Source: PMG-095 sp049324695
Lineage (GTDB): Bacteria > Myxococcota_A > Polyangia > Polyangiales > Polyangiaceae
Direction: 5' to 3'
DNA length: 64,000 bases
Assembly (NCBI GenBank): GCA_049324695.1
Contig: JBMOMJ010000048.1
Location: forward strand, 434,001 to 498,000
The position numbers and the translations under genes were made by a program. Below the pieces are notes generated by a model, which was given only the letters and a program-made list of their open reading frames with translations, made no database searches and was not told where the DNA came from. The first letter of the stretch is position 1. Each line of letters opens with the position of its first letter. Shown piece after piece: positions 1 through 8,456 of the stretch.

Positions 1-2
1 AA

Positions 3-266
3 ACTTGGACCAAAGACGCGCCGCTCGGTTCCTTCAATCGTGAGCGCGAGATTCGCCCGTACGCAAAACTACTGAGTACCTTCTTCGGAACCGCGCTGGT
101 CGAGGCGGCGATGTATCACAACCGCCATCATGTCCTCGGGCAGATGCTGGAGCCATCTCATCGCTACAAGGTGCTCACGGATGAGGGCACCTACACCCGC
201 TTTCATCACGAGTGGCCGCTCGCGCGCGTGCAATTTCTCGCGAACGGGCCGCAAGGGCGCTTCTGA
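3..266 (+). CDS. Fatty acid desaturase-like protein, C-terminal part (5' end outside window)
   Basis: This is an open frame from the window edge to a TGA at 264-266, about 87 codons. It contains a YHNRHH histidine box followed by a conserved tail with an EGTYTRFHHEWP stretch. Both align with the end of the next gene (YHNRHH, then GEYTRAIREWP), so the two are tandem paralogues in the same direction, 30 bases apart. Histidine boxes of the HxxHH type bind the di-iron centre in membrane fatty acid desaturases and hydroxylases. Only the last box is visible here, so substrate and length cannot be judged. Confidence 0.75.
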   Translation, partial: TWTKDAPLGSFNREREIRPYAKLLSTFFGTALVEAAMYHNRHHVLGQMLEPSHRYKVLTDEGTYTRFHHEWPLARVQFLANGPQGRF

Positions 267-296
267 TCTGAACCGCAGCAGCGAGGAGGCAGGCAA

Positions 297-1202
297 ATGC
301 AAACCGAACTGGCAACGGTGCACGCACAGCCATCGGTCATTGACGACGCTAGCGGCGAGCGCGGCGCAACGCCAGAGCTGGGCCCGCTTCGAGCCAGCCG
401 CACGGAACTCGCTCGCTACGATCGAATCATTCTGCTTCGTTGCGCGCTGACGTTTGCTGCGCTGGTGCTCTACGCCCAGGGCTTCGCGCCACTGTGGGCT
501 TTGCTCCTCGCCAACCTGGTGCTCTATCCGGAAATTTATCTGCGAATCCACGACATCGGTCACGCGGCTCCGTCGCGGCGCTTCGGCCTAGCCGCGCGCT
601 TCGTTCCCGTAACGAACCCGATTTGGGGCGGAACGCGAGTCTTTGCGACGATCCATCGCGAACATCACGAGCACCTCGGCACGGATCTCGACCCCTGGCT
701 GCCCTACTACACGGGGCACCCGCTTCGAGCCTTGTTCTTCAACTTCATCGAGCCCGAGTACAGCTTCCGTGAGTTCGTTCGCAGAACCGGCGTCGACCGC
801 GAACTCGCACTGAACGTCGCCTACAACATCGTCTGCGCTGCGGCCGGCATTGTTGTCTTCCAGTGGGCCTACGTCATTCACCTGTTCGCACAGCGGGTCG
901 TTCACATGCTGGGCATCTTCTTCTTCAACTTCTACACCCACCGCGCCTCACTCTCGGCGAGCGCGCCGATTGGCACCTGGGAACGTGCAGAAGAGCTGCG
1001 GTCCGTGCTTCCACTACTGCGCGGATTGTGGGGACGCGACACAATCGACGGCCTCATCTATCACAACCGGCATCACTGTCGCGGCCAGCAGCACATCCCC
1101 GTTCGCAACTATCATCAGCTCTCGGACACGGGCGAGTACACGCGAGCGATTCGAGAGTGGCCAGTTCCAGCGGTGCAAAAGCTGGCGGACTCTTCACGCT
1201 AG
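297..1202 (+). CDS. Membrane fatty acid desaturase / hydroxylase family protein
   Basis: The protein has 301 residues and three histidine clusters in the order typical of integral-membrane di-iron desaturases: HDIGH (near residue 82), HREHHEH (near 119) and YHNRHH (near 255). Hydrophobic segments lie between them. An ATG with a strong upstream GAGGAGG at 283-289 supports the start. It follows a truncated paralogue with the same final box and similar C-terminal tail, which suggests local duplication. The family inserts double bonds or hydroxyls into acyl chains or carotenoid-like substrates. Nothing here fixes the substrate. Confidence 0.85.
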   Translation: MQTELATVHAQPSVIDDASGERGATPELGPLRASRTELARYDRIILLRCALTFAALVLYAQGFAPLWALLLANLVLYPEIYLRIHDIGHAAPSRRFGLAARFVPVTNPIWGGTRVFATIHREHHEHLGTDLDPWLPYYTGHPLRALFFNFIEPEYSFREFVRRTGVDRELALNVAYNIVCAAAGIVVFQWAYVIHLFAQRVVHMLGIFFFNFYTHRASLSASAPIGTWERAEELRSVLPLLRGLWGRDTIDGLIYHNRHHCRGQQHIPVRNYHQLSDTGEYTRAIREWPVPAVQKLADSSR

Positions 1203-1214
1203 GCTGGTTCGACA

Positions 1215-1904
1215 CTACGCGCGCCGGGCGCGCTTGGCCCCGTTCCCGGTTGCAATAGCGTAGCCAGCTGCTTTCCATTCTGGAAAGCCCGCTTCGAGCC
1301 GCCACGCCCGCCGCCGCCGGCTGCGCAGATGTGCAACGGCTTCGTCCGCGAAGATGCAGTAGGGCCCTCTACAATAAGCAACGACGCCCACCCCTCGCGG
1401 AACCTCTCGAAGGCGCGTTTTCAACTCGTCGTGCGGGATCGAGCGCGCCCCCGGAATGTGGCCTGCCTCGAACTCCGACGCGGGCCGCACGTCGAGAAGA
1501 ATAGTCTCGCCAGTCTTCATGAGAGCACGCAACTTCTCGAAGCTGACGGGCTCTAACGCATGGCGATCGGCGAAGTAGGTATCCACGATACGGTCCATCT
1601 CGGCGAGGCGCCGTTCCGCAACTGTCCGAATGCTGGCCAAGAGAGCGAGCACGGAATCGTCAGCAAGCTTGTAGTGAACGAACAAGCCTTCCTTGCGTGA
1701 CTCGACCAAACGAGCATCCTTCAGCACGTTCAGGTGCGCCGACGCGTTTGCAATCGATAGATCGACTTCTTTGCCCAGCGAATCGACCGTGCGCGGACCT
1801 TGCGCAAGAAGCTCCAACATTTCGAGCCGATGATTGCTCGCCAGCGCTTTACCGATGCGCGCGAGCTGGCCGTAAAACTCTTCCTTGAAAACACGATTGC
1901 CCAT
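1215..1904 (-). CDS. ArsR-family regulator fused to a rhodanese domain
   Basis: The protein has 229 residues. Residues 1-100 form an ArsR-type winged helix (a LEMLELLAQGPRTV helix, then SIANASAHLNVLKDARLVE as recognition helix and wing). Residues about 120-220 form a rhodanese domain with LLDVRPASEFEAGHIPGA and an active-site loop CRGPYC. ArsR-rhodanese fusions are a known group of sulfur or redox-responsive regulators; the loop cysteine can carry a persulfide. It diverges from the PhnD-like gene at 2078. In this selenium-gene neighbourhood a reactive sulfur or selenium signal is plausible, but that is inference. It overlaps nothing and converges with the desaturase gene. Confidence 0.9.
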   Translation of the reverse strand: MGNRVFKEEFYGQLARIGKALASNHRLEMLELLAQGPRTVDSLGKEVDLSIANASAHLNVLKDARLVESRKEGLFVHYKLADDSVLALLASIRTVAERRLAEMDRIVDTYFADRHALEPVSFEKLRALMKTGETILLDVRPASEFEAGHIPGARSIPHDELKTRLREVPRGVGVVAYCRGPYCIFADEAVAHLRSRRRRAWRLEAGFPEWKAAGYAIATGNGAKRARRA

Positions 1905-1927
1905 TAGTTCCGCTCCGCAAGTAGCAT

Positions 1928-1939
1928 AGTAAAGTTACT
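1928..1939. promoter_or_regulatory. Inverted repeat upstream of the ArsR-rhodanese gene
   Basis: Arms AGTAA and TTACT are separated by two bases, in an AT-rich patch about 24 bases before the ArsR start codon. Position and symmetry suit an autoregulatory operator. No footprint or family consensus is claimed. Confidence 0.4.
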
Positions 1940-2010
1940 CAAACGACAACACATCGGCCATTTCCTAATGAAATTCTCGAGAGATAAGCATTACGCTATT
2001 CGAAAAAGTT

Positions 2011-2031
2011 CTTGATTAGTTGAGGATCAAG
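2011..2031. promoter_or_regulatory. Inverted repeat upstream of the PhnD-like gene
   Basis: Perfect 6-base arms CTTGAT and ATCAAG are separated by nine bases, 47 bases before the PhnD-like start codon at 2078. The site could be an operator or a 5' leader hairpin. It lies in the 173-base divergent region between the ArsR-rhodanese gene and the binding-protein gene. Confidence 0.4.
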
Positions 2032-2077
2032 ACCTACAGTCTGCCCTCGTCACGCACCCCGCGGGAAGGGCGGAGCC

Positions 2078-2992
2078 ATGCAACGTAAGTTCGCGACGTT
2101 CCTGTTCGTTTTGTTTCTGGTTGTGGTGGGAAGCTCTTGTCGCAAGCAGGAGGCGGCGCCCACGGCGCCCGCAAAGCCCCTCGTGCTATCGGCGATCCCC
2201 GATCAGGATCCAGAAAAGCTTCAGCGCCTTTACGGATCGCTTGCGGACTACCTCACGAAAACTCTCGGCGTGAAGGTCGAGTACAAACCGGTGACCGACT
2301 ACAAGGCCGTGGTCACTGCGTTCAAGGTGGGTGACCTCGACCTCGTGTGGTTCGGTGGCCTCACCGGCGTGCAAGCGCGGCTTCAAGTTCCAGACGCGCA
2401 AGCCATTCTGCAACGAGACATCGACGAGAAGTTTCGAAGCGTCTTCATCGCGAATGCTGCTTCGGGAATCAAGAGCCTCGCTGATCTCAAAGGTCACACG
2501 TTCACTTTCGGCAGTGAGTCGTCGACCTCGGGTCGCTTGATGCCGCAGTATTTTCTGGAGAAGGCCGGCGTCCAGCTCGGGGATTTCAAGGGCACGCCGG
2601 GGTTCTCCGGTTCGCATGACAAGACGATCGAGCTCGTCACCGCCGGTTCCTTCGATGCCGGCGCCGTCAACGAGCAGGTTTGGAAGAAGCGTCTCGAGAA
2701 GGGAACGATCGATACCACGAAGGTCGTCGCAATCTCAGTGACAGAGCCGTATCACGACTACCACTGGGTCTTGAATCCGGAGGCTTCGAAGCGCTTCGGC
2801 AACGACTTCCAGGCAAAGGTGGTCGCGGCGTTCAAGGCGCTCTCGGTCGACAAGCCCGAGCAGGCTGCAATTCTGGACCTCTTCGGAGCCAAGAGCTTCA
2901 TCGACACGCAGAACAAGAACTACGGCGAGATCGAGCAGGTCGGGCGCAGTGTCGGCCTGATCGTTGGTGAGTCGCCGATTAGTCAGAAGTAG
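2078..2992 (+). CDS. PhnD-like ABC transporter substrate-binding lipoprotein (putative selenium oxyanion binding)
   Basis: The protein has 304 residues. A lipoprotein signal peptide ends at Cys21 in VGSSC, so the mature protein is membrane-anchored. The body has the PhnD-like fold signatures: AIPDQDPEKLQRLYG near residue 41, DLVWFGGLTG near 88, and FGSESSTSGRLMPQYFL near 146. The PhnD superfamily binds phosphonate, phosphite or related oxyanions. A subfamily encoded near selD is annotated as putative selenate-binding, and selD/selA lie about 10 kb downstream. The matching ATPase and permease (9464-11991) are separated from it by other genes. Selenium specificity is an inference from context. 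GGCGGAG precedes the ATG. Confidence 0.8.
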   Translation: MQRKFATFLFVLFLVVVGSSCRKQEAAPTAPAKPLVLSAIPDQDPEKLQRLYGSLADYLTKTLGVKVEYKPVTDYKAVVTAFKVGDLDLVWFGGLTGVQARLQVPDAQAILQRDIDEKFRSVFIANAASGIKSLADLKGHTFTFGSESSTSGRLMPQYFLEKAGVQLGDFKGTPGFSGSHDKTIELVTAGSFDAGAVNEQVWKKRLEKGTIDTTKVVAISVTEPYHDYHWVLNPEASKRFGNDFQAKVVAAFKALSVDKPEQAAILDLFGAKSFIDTQNKNYGEIEQVGRSVGLIVGESPISQK

Positions 2993-3036
2993 TTAGGACT
3001 CAGCGCCGTACACAGGCGTACTTGTCCAGAGGTGGG

Positions 3037-3120
3037 AGTGGCTTAGTGCCAGCGGCGCAACGGCCGACGGCCGCGTAGGTGTGGCTTGGTGCCAGCGGCA
3101 ACGGCCGAGGGCGCGTAGGT
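3037..3120. repeat. Imperfect tandem repeat of about 42 bases, two copies
   Basis: Two adjacent copies share TGGCTT(A/G)GTGCCAGCGGC, then an AACGGCCGA core and a GCGCGTAGGT-like end. They differ by a few substitutions and short indels. The repeat lies between the binding-protein gene and the porin gene and is not coding in any frame I would accept. Confidence 0.7.
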
Positions 3121-3160
3121 GAGGTGTGCTCTCTGAGCACGCGCAGTTCTGGAAGAGTAA

Positions 3161-4723
3161 ATGCAACGATTCATCGCATCATTGAGCGGGCTTACACTCC
3201 TTGGCGTTTCGTTTTCGGCGTGGGGCCAGCAACCTGCCGGTGCAGCAGAACCGAGCGCGCCGACTGCGCCGGCTACCCCTGCAACGGGACCCATCGACGC
3301 AGCGGCTCCGTCATCACCGCCATCGGCTGAGCAACCTGCAGTTGAGGCCACCGCTCCAGTCGTGACTTCCCCGCTTCCGCCGAAACCCGCCGTTGAAGAG
3401 GCACCTCCCGCGCCGCCGGTTGCGCCGGCTGCTCCAGTTGCGGCGCCCGCTCCACCTGCGAAACCAGCAACACCAGTCGTCGGAAAGTGGGAGACGACGC
3501 TGTACGGCTTCATCGAGTTCGACGCGATCAACGACTCCACCCAAAGCCTAAACGAGGGCGCGGGGAACGCCGCCATCGCCAAGCCGGGCACATTTGCAGG
3601 CGAGCGCCACCGGACGACGTTTGGATCTCGTCACTCGCGCCTCGGCCTCAAGATCGCGGTCCCTGTCGCAGACGACATCAAGGCGAGTGGTGTCTTCGAG
3701 TTTGACTTTCTCGGCAATCAGCCCGCGACGGTATCGGAGAACCAGCTTTTCTCGACTCCGGGTGTGCGCATGCGTCACATGGCGATCAAAGTCGAAACAC
3801 CAATCGTCGACGCGCTGTTTGGTCAAACCTGGCAGCTCTTCGGCTGGCAAGGCGGCTTTCACCCAAACACAGTGCAAATCCAGGGCGTTCCTGGAGAAAT
3901 CTTCTCTCGCGCGCCGCAAGCTCGCCTTTCGAAGACCATCAAGAGCGACAGTGTTGCGTTCGAAGTCGCCGTCGCGGCATCACGGTCACCGCAGCGTGAC
4001 TCCGGCGTTCCCGATGGACAAGCTGGGCTCAAGCTCACCTTTCCAGGCTGGAAAGGCGTGCGCACGGCAGGCAGCACGGGGACATCCGCAGACGGGCTCG
4101 CGATTGGCATTTCTGGTGTCGCGCGGCGCTTCAAAGTGCCGGAGTTCTCTGCTGCTCCCAAAGGTCGCCGCGGAAAGACCGGCTGGGGAATTTCACTCGA
4201 CGCGCTGATTCCAATCATCCCGGCGACAATGGAGAAGCGCGCCAATGCCCTCACCGCCACCGCCTCGTTCGTAACTGGAACCGGCATTGCGGATCTATAC
4301 GCCGGGCTCACGGGCGGCGTCGGATTTCCCGCCCTGCCAAATCCGAACATGACGTCGCCGGCGCCGACGTACCCGTCGAACACCGATGCCGGGATGGTGA
4401 CCTACGACGCTCAAGGAGAGCTTCACACGATCGACTGGCGATCGTTCATCGTCGGCCTTCAGTACTACCTGCCACCCTCGGGCAAAGTTTGGGTTTCGGT
4501 GAACTATTCGCAGATGAAGTCGGACAATGCAACTTCGTACGTAGACGCTGCGGGCGCTGCCCGCATCTTCAACAAGTCGTATTGGGCTGACGCCAATCTG
4601 TTCGTCGATGCCACGTCGGCGCTGAGATTCGGCGCCGAGTATGCCTACTTTCACCAAACCTATGGTGATGGTGTCGAAGCGAAGAACACGCGACTTCAGT
4701 TCTCGGCTTTTCTGCTGTTTTGA
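3161..4723 (+). CDS. Outer-membrane porin (DcaP-like)
   Basis: The protein has 520 residues. A signal peptide (residues 1-23, ending FSAWG) is followed by a Pro/Ala-rich linker to about residue 105. A beta-barrel then starts at WETTLYGFIEFDAIND and includes TFGSRHSRLGLKI. The chain ends in SAFLLF, with the terminal aromatic residue typical of outer-membrane proteins inserted by BamA. The YGFIEFDA start and SRLGLK pattern resemble the DcaP porin group. It follows the PhnD-like gene in the same direction, so it may provide outer-membrane passage for the same oxyanion or an unrelated anion. The Pro/Ala linker may cross or bind the periplasmic envelope layer. Confidence 0.75.
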   Translation: MQRFIASLSGLTLLGVSFSAWGQQPAGAAEPSAPTAPATPATGPIDAAAPSSPPSAEQPAVEATAPVVTSPLPPKPAVEEAPPAPPVAPAAPVAAPAPPAKPATPVVGKWETTLYGFIEFDAINDSTQSLNEGAGNAAIAKPGTFAGERHRTTFGSRHSRLGLKIAVPVADDIKASGVFEFDFLGNQPATVSENQLFSTPGVRMRHMAIKVETPIVDALFGQTWQLFGWQGGFHPNTVQIQGVPGEIFSRAPQARLSKTIKSDSVAFEVAVAASRSPQRDSGVPDGQAGLKLTFPGWKGVRTAGSTGTSADGLAIGISGVARRFKVPEFSAAPKGRRGKTGWGISLDALIPIIPATMEKRANALTATASFVTGTGIADLYAGLTGGVGFPALPNPNMTSPAPTYPSNTDAGMVTYDAQGELHTIDWRSFIVGLQYYLPPSGKVWVSVNYSQMKSDNATSYVDAAGAARIFNKSYWADANLFVDATSALRFGAEYAYFHQTYGDGVEAKNTRLQFSAFLLF

Positions 4724-4793
4724 GCCGGCGCCGCGCAGCGTCCAGTGTCCAGACGGTTAGGCATTCGTTGAGGAGCAAGCGGAGGCGAGCAGC

Positions 4794-5738
4794 ATGATTT
4801 CCAACGTCTCATCGGCACGTGAGTTCACGTTCGGATACAACCTCACGCTGCGAGCCGCCGATACACCCGCCCGGATTTGGGTACCCATCCCCAGCTCCGA
4901 TAGGTATCAAAACATCATCGAGCGCTCGTTCGAGTTCAGCCGGAGCGGCCGAGTCCAGCTGAGCACGCATGGCGGCAATCGGATCTTGTTCATCGAGGTA
5001 CCGCTTTCGAACACCGATCAGAAAGTTGCGTTGTCTTTCCAAGTTTCGCGGCTGCAACGATTGAACGATTTACCGCCTCGCGATCCATATCCGGCGTCGT
5101 TGGCGGAAATGGGCGTGGCGCAGTTTCTTGCGGCTGATTCGCGTGTACCAACTGACGGCGCGTTCGGTGAGGAAGCGCGCGCTATCGTCCAAGGTAAGCA
5201 CCTGCCTGTAGACAAGGCGCGAGCTGTCTTCGAACATATTCTCCAAACGTATGCCTACGATTCGAGCGGTTGCACACCCGAGAAAGGCGATGCGCTGGGC
5301 GATTTGCAGGTTGCTTGCGATCTGAAGCTCGGCACCTGCACCGAACTTCACGGCCTGCTCGTCGCCTACTTGCGGGCCGCCGGCGTACCAGCCCGTTTCG
5401 CTTTCGGGTTCAATGTGCCTCCACGAGCACGCGGACAGATCGCCGGTTACCACTGCTGGGCCGAAGCGTACTTGCCGCACAGCGGATGGTTCCCAATTGA
5501 CGTGAGCGAAGCACGTAAGCGGGCCGCCGGCGCTGAGCGAGACTTCTACTTCGGAAATCTCGACGAGAACCGTGTTCAATTTTCGGTTGGCAGAGACGTC
5601 GTGCTATCGCCTGCTCAGTCGAGCGGACCAGTGGACAAGTTCATCTTCCCGCACGTCGAAGTGGAGGATCGAGTGGTCACGCCGGAGCTTTCGTTCTCCT
5701 TCGAAGACGCGGAGCAACCGGTAGCACGAGCTGGTTAG
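4794..5738 (+). CDS. Transglutaminase-like (papain-fold) domain protein
   Basis: The protein has 314 residues and no clear signal peptide. The N-terminal 120 residues are beta-rich, like the immunoglobulin-like region found before such domains. The catalytic domain has the Cys in LGTCTELHGLL (near residue 182), the His in YHCWAEAYL (near 220) and the Asp in FPIDVSEA (near 234), in the usual Cys-His-Asp order. Bacterial members are mostly cysteine peptidases or amidases. AGGAGCAAGCGGAGG precedes the ATG. Its stop overlaps the end of the convergent HlyD gene by four bases. The substrate is unknown. Confidence 0.85.
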   Translation: MISNVSSAREFTFGYNLTLRAADTPARIWVPIPSSDRYQNIIERSFEFSRSGRVQLSTHGGNRILFIEVPLSNTDQKVALSFQVSRLQRLNDLPPRDPYPASLAEMGVAQFLAADSRVPTDGAFGEEARAIVQGKHLPVDKARAVFEHILQTYAYDSSGCTPEKGDALGDLQVACDLKLGTCTELHGLLVAYLRAAGVPARFAFGFNVPPRARGQIAGYHCWAEAYLPHSGWFPIDVSEARKRAAGAERDFYFGNLDENRVQFSVGRDVVLSPAQSSGPVDKFIFPHVEVEDRVVTPELSFSFEDAEQPVARAG

Positions 5739-6661
5739 TGCGGGAGTGCCGCAGCATGCGGGCCATCATCGGCTTCGATCCGAATCTCCACGCGTTGCCC
5801 CAGTTTCATGGGTACAGGGCCATCCAATTTGAGTTTGACCAGCAGTACGCGAACGTCGATTGGTCTTCCAGGGGCTTCGGGGCGCATTCGACGCGGAACG
5901 ACGCTATCCGGAATCTCCTCGACGTGGGCTCCGAACGCGCCGGCAAACCCCTCCGCGTGAATCGTTGCGCTAGCTCCCAACTTCACGCGGCCCGCGTCGA
6001 ACTCCACGACTTCTGCCTCGACGCGCATTTTCGAAAGGTCGGCGACGGTTAGCACCGGAGCACCAGCAGCCACCGTCTCACCCTGATCGACGAAGCGTTC
6101 CATTACCACGCCGTCGATGGGGGCGAGCACCCGTGCATTCTTCAGCACCGTGTCCAAACGCGACAGAGAAGCTCGGAGTGCCGACCGATGCGCGTTGGCC
6201 TGGTCGCGGCGGAATGTCGCCAGCTCGAACTCAGCTCGACTGACGGCCGCCTTTCCCATCAGCAGTTCACTTCGCTCGAGCTCCGTCTGAAAGTACCTCG
6301 CGCTCGTGTCCGCCTCCTTGACGCGAGCCAAGGCCTCGGCGAGTGCGGCCTGCTGCTCACTGACGTCGATTTCGCCCAACAGCTCACCCGCCTTGACGAC
6401 GGCCTTCTCTTTCACCCTTAGCTTCGTGACGCAGCCGGACACGTAGGCCGACACGGTGACCTCTGCGTCTGGGTACGCGGCCATGCGCCCTTCCGCATAA
6501 ACAGAGCCCGATCGGGCGAGGGTATTCGAAGGTTTGGCAGATGGCCTGTCAGCGGCTGCGGCAATGTGCATGCCTCGCCACTCGTTGGCGGCAATGCCGA
6601 TCAGCGCAATAGACAGAGCCGAAACGAGCCAATGCGCTCGCAAGGTTTGTAAGAGGCTCAT
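5735..6661 (-). CDS. HlyD-family periplasmic adaptor subunit
   Basis: The protein has 308 residues. An N-terminal membrane anchor (residues 10-25) is followed by a biotinyl-lipoyl-like half (VTVSAYVSGCVTKLRVKEKAVVKAGELLG), a coiled-coil hairpin (about 100-170), the second half (ARVLAPIDGVVMERFVDQGETVAAG), and a beta-barrel region. Adaptors of this kind link an inner-membrane ABC exporter to an outer-membrane channel. It is the last gene of a three-gene operon with the ATPase and permease upstream, joined by ATGA overlaps. No outer-membrane factor gene is seen nearby. Confidence 0.9.
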   Translation of the reverse strand: MSLLQTLRAHWLVSALSIALIGIAANEWRGMHIAAAADRPSAKPSNTLARSGSVYAEGRMAAYPDAEVTVSAYVSGCVTKLRVKEKAVVKAGELLGEIDVSEQQAALAEALARVKEADTSARYFQTELERSELLMGKAAVSRAEFELATFRRDQANAHRSALRASLSRLDTVLKNARVLAPIDGVVMERFVDQGETVAAGAPVLTVADLSKMRVEAEVVEFDAGRVKLGASATIHAEGFAGAFGAHVEEIPDSVVPRRMRPEAPGRPIDVRVLLVKLKLDGPVPMKLGQRVEIRIEADDGPHAAALPH

Positions 6662-7332
6662 TGAACGATCCTTCCGTCGTGAATCCTCACTACGCGGTCG
6701 GCGAAGCCGCGCACCTTCGGATCATGCGTAACGATCAACAGCGCACGCTCTTCCCTGCGCGCCAAGGAGCTGAAAAGCTCTAACACCTGCGTCCCATTCT
6801 GTGAATCGAGGTTCGCCGTAGGCTCGTCAGCGAGCACGATCGGTGGATGGTTGGAGAGCGCTCGGGCTATGGCAACCCGCTGCTTCTGGCCGCCGGACAA
6901 GTCGCGAGGATAGAAGTTCTTGCGATCGGAGAGCCCAACAAGGTCGAGCAATTGCTCCGCTTGTGCCCTGGCGCTTGCTCCCGTCACGCCTTTGATATTC
7001 AGCGCGTACTCGACATTCTCGAGCACCGTGAGCGATGGGAATAGGTTGAACTGCTGGAACACGAACCCGAGCGATCGCTTGCGGATACGCGGCAGCTCTC
7101 CTCGTCGCCCCGTGTCGATCGGCTTTCCATCTACGACCACTCGCCCGCTCGTTGCCGTCAGAATACAGCCCAGGATCGAGAGCAGCGTCGTCTTCCCGGA
7201 ACCGGACGGCCCTTCCAATGCAACTACTTCACCGGGCGATAGCTCCAACGACACGCCGCGCAAAACCGTTACGATCTCCCTGCCCTCTTGGAAGACCTTC
7301 GTGACGTCTTCGGCGCTGAGCACGGCACTCAT
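6658..7332 (-). CDS. ABC transporter ATP-binding protein (MacB/LolD/DevA type)
   Basis: The protein has 224 residues, the normal length for the family. Walker A is GPSGSGKTT (near residue 39), the signature is LSGGQKQRVAIARAL (near 144), Walker B is IVLADEP followed by TANLD (near 164-174), and the switch His lies in IVTHDP. It powers the FtsX-like permease encoded just upstream and works with the HlyD adaptor just downstream. Both junctions are 4-base ATGA overlaps, so the three proteins are probably made together. The cargo is unknown; lipid, peptide or siderophore export are typical for this class. Confidence 0.93.
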   Translation of the reverse strand: MSAVLSAEDVTKVFQEGREIVTVLRGVSLELSPGEVVALEGPSGSGKTTLLSILGCILTATSGRVVVDGKPIDTGRRGELPRIRKRSLGFVFQQFNLFPSLTVLENVEYALNIKGVTGASARAQAEQLLDLVGLSDRKNFYPRDLSGGQKQRVAIARALSNHPPIVLADEPTANLDSQNGTQVLELFSSLARREERALLIVTHDPKVRGFADRVVRIHDGRIVQ

Positions 7333-8456
7333 GTGCGGAACACCAGGCCAGGATCGATCGACGCTACTTTTCGAAACGAGAGCAGGGACGCAAACAAGCA
7401 GAGCACGAGTGTGCCCACTAGCGTCGCCAGAGTCAGCTCCGGGGGAATGATGAGCTTGAGATCCGCCTTGGCGATGACCGGCTTCAAGGCTTGAGCCGGA
7501 AGGTAGCCAACAATGAAGCCAGCGGCCCCAGCAATGGCAGCCTGCTTGGTTAGGATTCGGTAGATGTCGACGTTACTTCCACCAATGGCTTTGATCGTAC
7601 CAAACTCGGCAAGGTGCTCCATCGTAGACGTATAGAGAGTCTGCGCTACGACCACCACGCCCACTAAGCATCCCAGAAAGACGGTCAAGATCGCATTGAA
7701 GCCGATGCCAGTATTGACGATCCAATACCCTCGCGAGCGTTCTGCCCATGCGTTTGCGATGTAGACATCGTTGTACGGCAGCTTGCGTTGAATCGCGGCG
7801 CGCACCGCTTCCTTGTCGGCCGACGGATCGACCTTCACGACGATGTAGGACGTGTTCCCGTGAAGCAGCTCTGGTACCAACGTCTGCGCACGTTCGAAGT
7901 CCATGAAGCCTACCGGCGTCGTCGTGAAACTCTTCGCCTCGCGCGTGGTCCCGATGATACGGAGGCGTTGTCCCTGAACTTCCCGATACTCACCGGTGGT
8001 GAAAGAACCGAACCGGCCGATGCCTGACTCGTCCAAGAAGAGATGTGGCCCCCGCTTCAGGTCCGAAAGGTCACCACTGGTGACATTCCAGGGGAAATGC
8101 CACTCCTCGAAGTTCCGCATCCCGTAGACGATCATGGTCTCGTCCGCGCCGCTCGGCAGGCGCATGGTCACGAATTCGAGCAACAGGTTGTCCGCTTTTG
8201 AAACGCCGGGCGTCGCTCGTACCTCCTCGACGCGCGTTTCCGGAAAGTGATGCACGAAATCGAGGTTGGCCGAGTTCTTTGAAGTAACCCACAAATCGGC
8301 GCCGAGCCGATGAATGGTGATGGTCGCGTTGTCGAGGATGCCGATGAAGAGCCCAACCTGCACGAGCACCAGGGTGACCGCAAAAGCCACACCAGAAACC
8401 GTAATTCCGAATCGGAACTTGTCGTGGAGGAGCGACTTGAGCGCCAAGTCAACCAT
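7329..8456 (-). CDS. FtsX/DevC-type ABC transporter permease
   Basis: From the ATG at 8456 the protein has 375 residues. I prefer this start because GGAG lies five bases upstream; an in-frame TTG 13 codons earlier at 8495 lacks such a site. A first membrane helix (FGITVSGVAFAVTLVLVQVGLF) is followed by a large extracytoplasmic domain (about residues 40-240) and three C-terminal helices, which is the MacB/FtsX layout. Within the class it resembles DevC, the permease of heterocyst glycolipid exporters (VDLALKSLLHDKFR at the N terminus). It forms an exporter with the ATPase and HlyD adaptor. Confidence 0.88.
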   Translation of the reverse strand: MVDLALKSLLHDKFRFGITVSGVAFAVTLVLVQVGLFIGILDNATITIHRLGADLWVTSKNSANLDFVHHFPETRVEEVRATPGVSKADNLLLEFVTMRLPSGADETMIVYGMRNFEEWHFPWNVTSGDLSDLKRGPHLFLDESGIGRFGSFTTGEYREVQGQRLRIIGTTREAKSFTTTPVGFMDFERAQTLVPELLHGNTSYIVVKVDPSADKEAVRAAIQRKLPYNDVYIANAWAERSRGYWIVNTGIGFNAILTVFLGCLVGVVVVAQTLYTSTMEHLAEFGTIKAIGGSNVDIYRILTKQAAIAGAAGFIVGYLPAQALKPVIAKADLKLIIPPELTLATLVGTLVLCLFASLLSFRKVASIDPGLVFRT

